A DNA stretch of 14,892 bases, from contig CAZKDV010000061.1 of assembly GCA_964551645.1 (NCBI GenBank), forward strand, positions 1 to 14,892. The letters are read 5' to 3'. The notes beneath the pieces are model-generated. The model was not told where the DNA came from. It did no database searches and saw only the letters and a program-made list of their open reading frames with translations. Positions 12,272 through 14,892 of the stretch are shown piece by piece (position 1 is the first letter of the stretch; every line of letters begins with the position of its first letter). Position numbers and translations under genes: made by a program. This stretch comes from CAZKDV01 sp964551645 (GTDB taxonomy: Bacteria; Bacteroidota; Bacteroidia; Bacteroidales; DTU049).

Positions 12272-14892
12272 TTATTTTGTGCGTTTAACATTAACTTTTA
12301 ATTGTATTGAATCAAATATCTCTATTTCCGATACATTATCATTTTGCAATTTTAAAGTATCACTAATCGAGTCTGCAAGAATTTCGTTGCAAATATATTG
12401 GTAATTATTCTTAACTGCCTCATTAATTTCTTTTTGTGTTTCGTATTCAACCATAATTTTGTCTGTAACATCAAATCCACTCTCTTTACGAATAGTTTGA
12501 ATACGATTAATAAATTCTCGAGCAATACCTTCTAATCTTAATTGTTTCGTAATAGTTGTATCAAGTGCAACCGTTAGCGAACCTTCATTATTAACTACCC
12601 AACCGGGGATATCTTCCGTAATAATTTCAACTTCATTAATATTGATTAAAACATCAATACTTTCAATAAAAAAGGACAATTTCTGATTTTGCTCAAACTC
12701 AAATATTTCTGATTGCGAAAGATTGGCAATTTTTTCTGCTACAAGTTTCATTATTTTGCCATAACGCGGTCCGAGTAGTTTAAAGTTTGGTTTAACTTTT
12801 TTAGAAATAATATTAGTTTTGTCAGTTAATATTTCAACTTCTTTAATGTTAACTTCTGCTTTGATAATATCTGCAACACTATTAATTTGTTCGGCAATAG
12901 CTTGACTATTTACAGGGATAATAATTCTTGAAAGAGGCTGTCTCACTCTAATATTTGAACGCTTGCGAAGGGATAATGTCATTGAGCAAATTTTTTGTGC
13001 TAATTGCATTTTTTCTTCCAATGCTGAATCAATCATAAGTTCATTATACTCAGGAAACTTTACTAAGTGAACAGAGCTTTCTTTATGCTTATATGTTACT
13101 GAATTTAACAATTGAAATAAATGTTCAAAATAAAATGGAGCAATTGGAGAACTAATAATTGCAATTGTTTCAAGGCAGGTATAAAGTGTCTGATATGCAG
13201 ATATTTTGTCGTCTGTGTATTCGCCTTTCCAAAATCTGCGTCTCGACAAACGAACATACCAATTGCTAAGATAATCATTTACAAAATCTAAAATATCACG
13301 AGCAACCTTTGTTGGTTCATAATCTTCGTAATAAATATCAACTTTTTTAATTAATGAGTATAACTCTGACAAAATCCATCTATCAATTTCGGGTCTTTTA
13401 TTGTATTGAATATCTGGTTCAGAATATGAAAAACCATCAATATTAGCGTATAAAGTAAAGAAAGAATAAGTATTGTGAATTGTTCCAAAGAGTTTTCTTT
13501 GAATTTCGGATACTCCTTCTATGTCAAACTTAAGATTATCCCACGGAGGAGCGTTTCCAATCATATACCAACGCAATGCGTCTGGTCCATACTTATTGAT
13601 TACTTGAAAAGGATCAACTGCATTTCCTAATCTTTTTGACATTTTATTGCCATTCTTGTCAAGAACAAGTCCATTTGAAATTACTGTTTTAAACGATACC
13701 GAGTCAAAAATCATTGTTGCAATTGCGTGGAGGGTAAAAAACCATCCTCTTGTTTGGTCAACACCTTCGGCAATAAAATCAGCCGGAAAATTTCGTTTAA
13801 ATTCATCTTGATTCTCAAAAGGATAATGAAGTTGAGCATAAGGCATAGCTCCCGAATCAAACCAAACATCAATCAAATCACTTTCTCTATACATTTTTTT
13901 CCCGCTTGGAGAAACTAATATAATTTCATCTGCATAAGGTCTATGTAAGTCAAATTTCGCATAGTTTTCAGCCGACATATCGTCTGGATTGTATGCGTCA
14001 AGCGGATTTACAGTCATAAAACTGTGTTCAATGCTCTTTTTGATTTCAACTTTTAATTCTTTAATTGAACCTATACATATTTGTTCGGTTTTATCCTCTG
14101 TTGTCCATATTGGCAAAGGGATTCCCCAATATCTTGAACGGCTTAAATTCCAATCGACCAAATTTTCCAACCAATTGCCAAATCTTCCTGCACCAGTGGA
14201 TTGAGGTTTCCATGCTATAGTATTATTTAGCTCAATTAAGCGGTCTTTATATGCTATTGTTCTGATGAACCAAGAATCTAAAGGATAATATAAAATTGGT
14301 TTATCTGTACGCCAGCAGTGAGGGTATGAATGTTCGTATTTTTCAGTTTTGAAAGCTTTGTTTTCTTTCTTTAATTTGATAATTATATCAATATCTACTG
14401 GGTTTTCGGAACTTGCTTCCATTTCAAATTCAGGTTTTACATATCTTCCTGCAAATTCTCCCATAGACTCGATAAACATTCCTTTCTTATCAACCATAGT
14501 TAACGAACCTATACCATATTTTTTCGCAACACGATAGTCGTCTGCTCCAAAACTAGGTGCTATATGCACTATTCCGGTTCCGTCTTCGGTTGTAACAAAA
14601 TCGTCATTCAAAACTTTGAAAGCATCAGCATCTTCGGGCTGTGTATAAGGTAGCAATTGTTCGTATTGTGCATGTTCAAATGAACTGCCTAAAAATTTAT
14701 CAACAATTTTAAATGGAATTTTTTTCTGACCTGCTTCATAATCTTCAAATGATAGATTAGCATTTTCTGCAGAAAAATAATTATTGAACAAGTCCTCAGC
14801 CAAAATTACTGTTTGCAACTGAAATGTGTATGGGTTATATGTTTTAACTAATAGATAGTTTATTTTTGCATTCATTGCAAGTGCTGTGTTTG
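12272..14892 (-). CDS. ileS: Isoleucine–tRNA ligase, type 2 (5' end outside window)
   Basis: The C-terminal 872 or so residues of IleRS, which charges tRNA-Ile and edits valine. The frame continues to the window edge: upstream of an internal ATG at 14875 it reads NTALA, the family's SNTALA motif, so the true start and the HIGH motif are missing. The visible part contains the CP1 editing domain (GIVHIAPSFGADDYRV), WGIPLPIW, the KMSKR loop (13631–13645) and the anticodon-binding domain. It ends in a long C-terminal region with LRLEGIAREFINRIQTIRKESGF. KMSKR and this C-terminal region fit the eukaryote-like type 2 IleRS, which is known to be less sensitive to mupirocin. No C-terminal zinc knuckle like that of E. 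coli IleRS is seen. It is the first visible gene of ileS–dksA–lspA. Confidence 0.97.
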   Translation of the reverse strand, partial: NTALAMNAKINYLLVKTYNPYTFQLQTVILAEDLFNNYFSAENANLSFEDYEAGQKKIPFKIVDKFLGSSFEHAQYEQLLPYTQPEDADAFKVLNDDFVTTEDGTGIVHIAPSFGADDYRVAKKYGIGSLTMVDKKGMFIESMGEFAGRYVKPEFEMEASSENPVDIDIIIKLKKENKAFKTEKYEHSYPHCWRTDKPILYYPLDSWFIRTIAYKDRLIELNNTIAWKPQSTGAGRFGNWLENLVDWNLSRSRYWGIPLPIWTTEDKTEQICIGSIKELKVEIKKSIEHSFMTVNPLDAYNPDDMSAENYAKFDLHRPYADEIILVSPSGKKMYRESDLIDVWFDSGAMPYAQLHYPFENQDEFKRNFPADFIAEGVDQTRGWFFTLHAIATMIFDSVSFKTVISNGLVLDKNGNKMSKRLGNAVDPFQVINKYGPDALRWYMIGNAPPWDNLKFDIEGVSEIQRKLFGTIHNTYSFFTLYANIDGFSYSEPDIQYNKRPEIDRWILSELYSLIKKVDIYYEDYEPTKVARDILDFVNDYLSNWYVRLSRRRFWKGEYTDDKISAYQTLYTCLETIAIISSPIAPFYFEHLFQLLNSVTYKHKESSVHLVKFPEYNELMIDSALEEKMQLAQKICSMTLSLRKRSNIRVRQPLSRIIIPVNSQAIAEQINSVADIIKAEVNIKEVEILTDKTNIISKKVKPNFKLLGPRYGKIMKLVAEKIANLSQSEIFEFEQNQKLSFFIESIDVLININEVEIITEDIPGWVVNNEGSLTVALDTTITKQLRLEGIAREFINRIQTIRKESGFDVTDKIMVEYETQKEINEAVKNNYQYICNEILADSISDTLKLQNDNVSEIEIFDSIQLKVNVKRTK

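Noticed and set aside
14873..14875. ATG at 14875 as the true ileS start
   Set aside because: The frame continues upstream into the NTALA motif and the HIGH-containing part of IleRS is missing, so the gene is cut by the window edge.
1..14892. CRISPR arrays, insertion sequences or rRNA
   Set aside because: No regularly spaced repeats, transposase frames or rRNA-like sequence were seen.

Overview
The window looks like chromosome from an AT-rich, probably anaerobic member of the Bacteroidota (Bacteroidales-like), with the inner end of an integrated element at its left edge. Three observations suggest the phylum: the gene order ileS–dksA/traR-like–lspA; an outer-membrane-type protein with TPR, PD40 propeller, regulatory-like and OmpA domains (PorE-like layout); and TAnnTTTGC-type -7 promoter boxes a short distance upstream of several starts. 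An anaerobic, fermentative life is suggested by a class I hybrid cluster protein and a fused ADP-forming acetyl-CoA synthetase. No 16S gene or other decisive marker is present, so the taxonomy is inference.

Layout. (1) 1–2020: accessory DNA. A Bacteroidota-type tyrosine integrase (734–1873) has its 5' end facing the 3' end of a tRNA-Arg(CCU) gene (2021–2092). Downstream of it is a reversed-order hicB–hicA toxin–antitoxin pair with overlapping stop and start codons. This is the expected layout of an element integrated at a tRNA 3' end; the far end lies outside the window. (2) 2021–4169: tRNA-Arg and metG, both read leftward. (3) 4340–6403: the only rightward gene, a fused acetate–CoA ligase (ADP-forming). 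A 15-bp-stem hairpin separates it from the convergent operon. (4) 8995–6481, leftward: a tight four-gene operon, cupin – DsrE-like – hcp – 59-residue BFD-like [2Fe-2S] protein. (5) 14892–9054, leftward: ileS (5' end cut by the window), dksA/traR-like, lspA, then the PorE-like protein, which has its own candidate promoter.

How the genes relate. The core genes cover translation (ileS, metG, tRNA-Arg), the stringent-type response (DksA-like), lipoprotein maturation (lspA), envelope structure or secretion (PorE-like), acetate-linked ATP formation, and a redox/nitrosative-stress operon. The most system-like unit is the cupin–DsrE–Hcp–BFD operon. It has no hcr reductase gene beside it, and the small BFD protein is a plausible electron-transfer or cluster partner. 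The accessory segment combines an integrase with a toxin–antitoxin pair, whose antitoxin gene carries two adjacent eight-base homopolymer runs.
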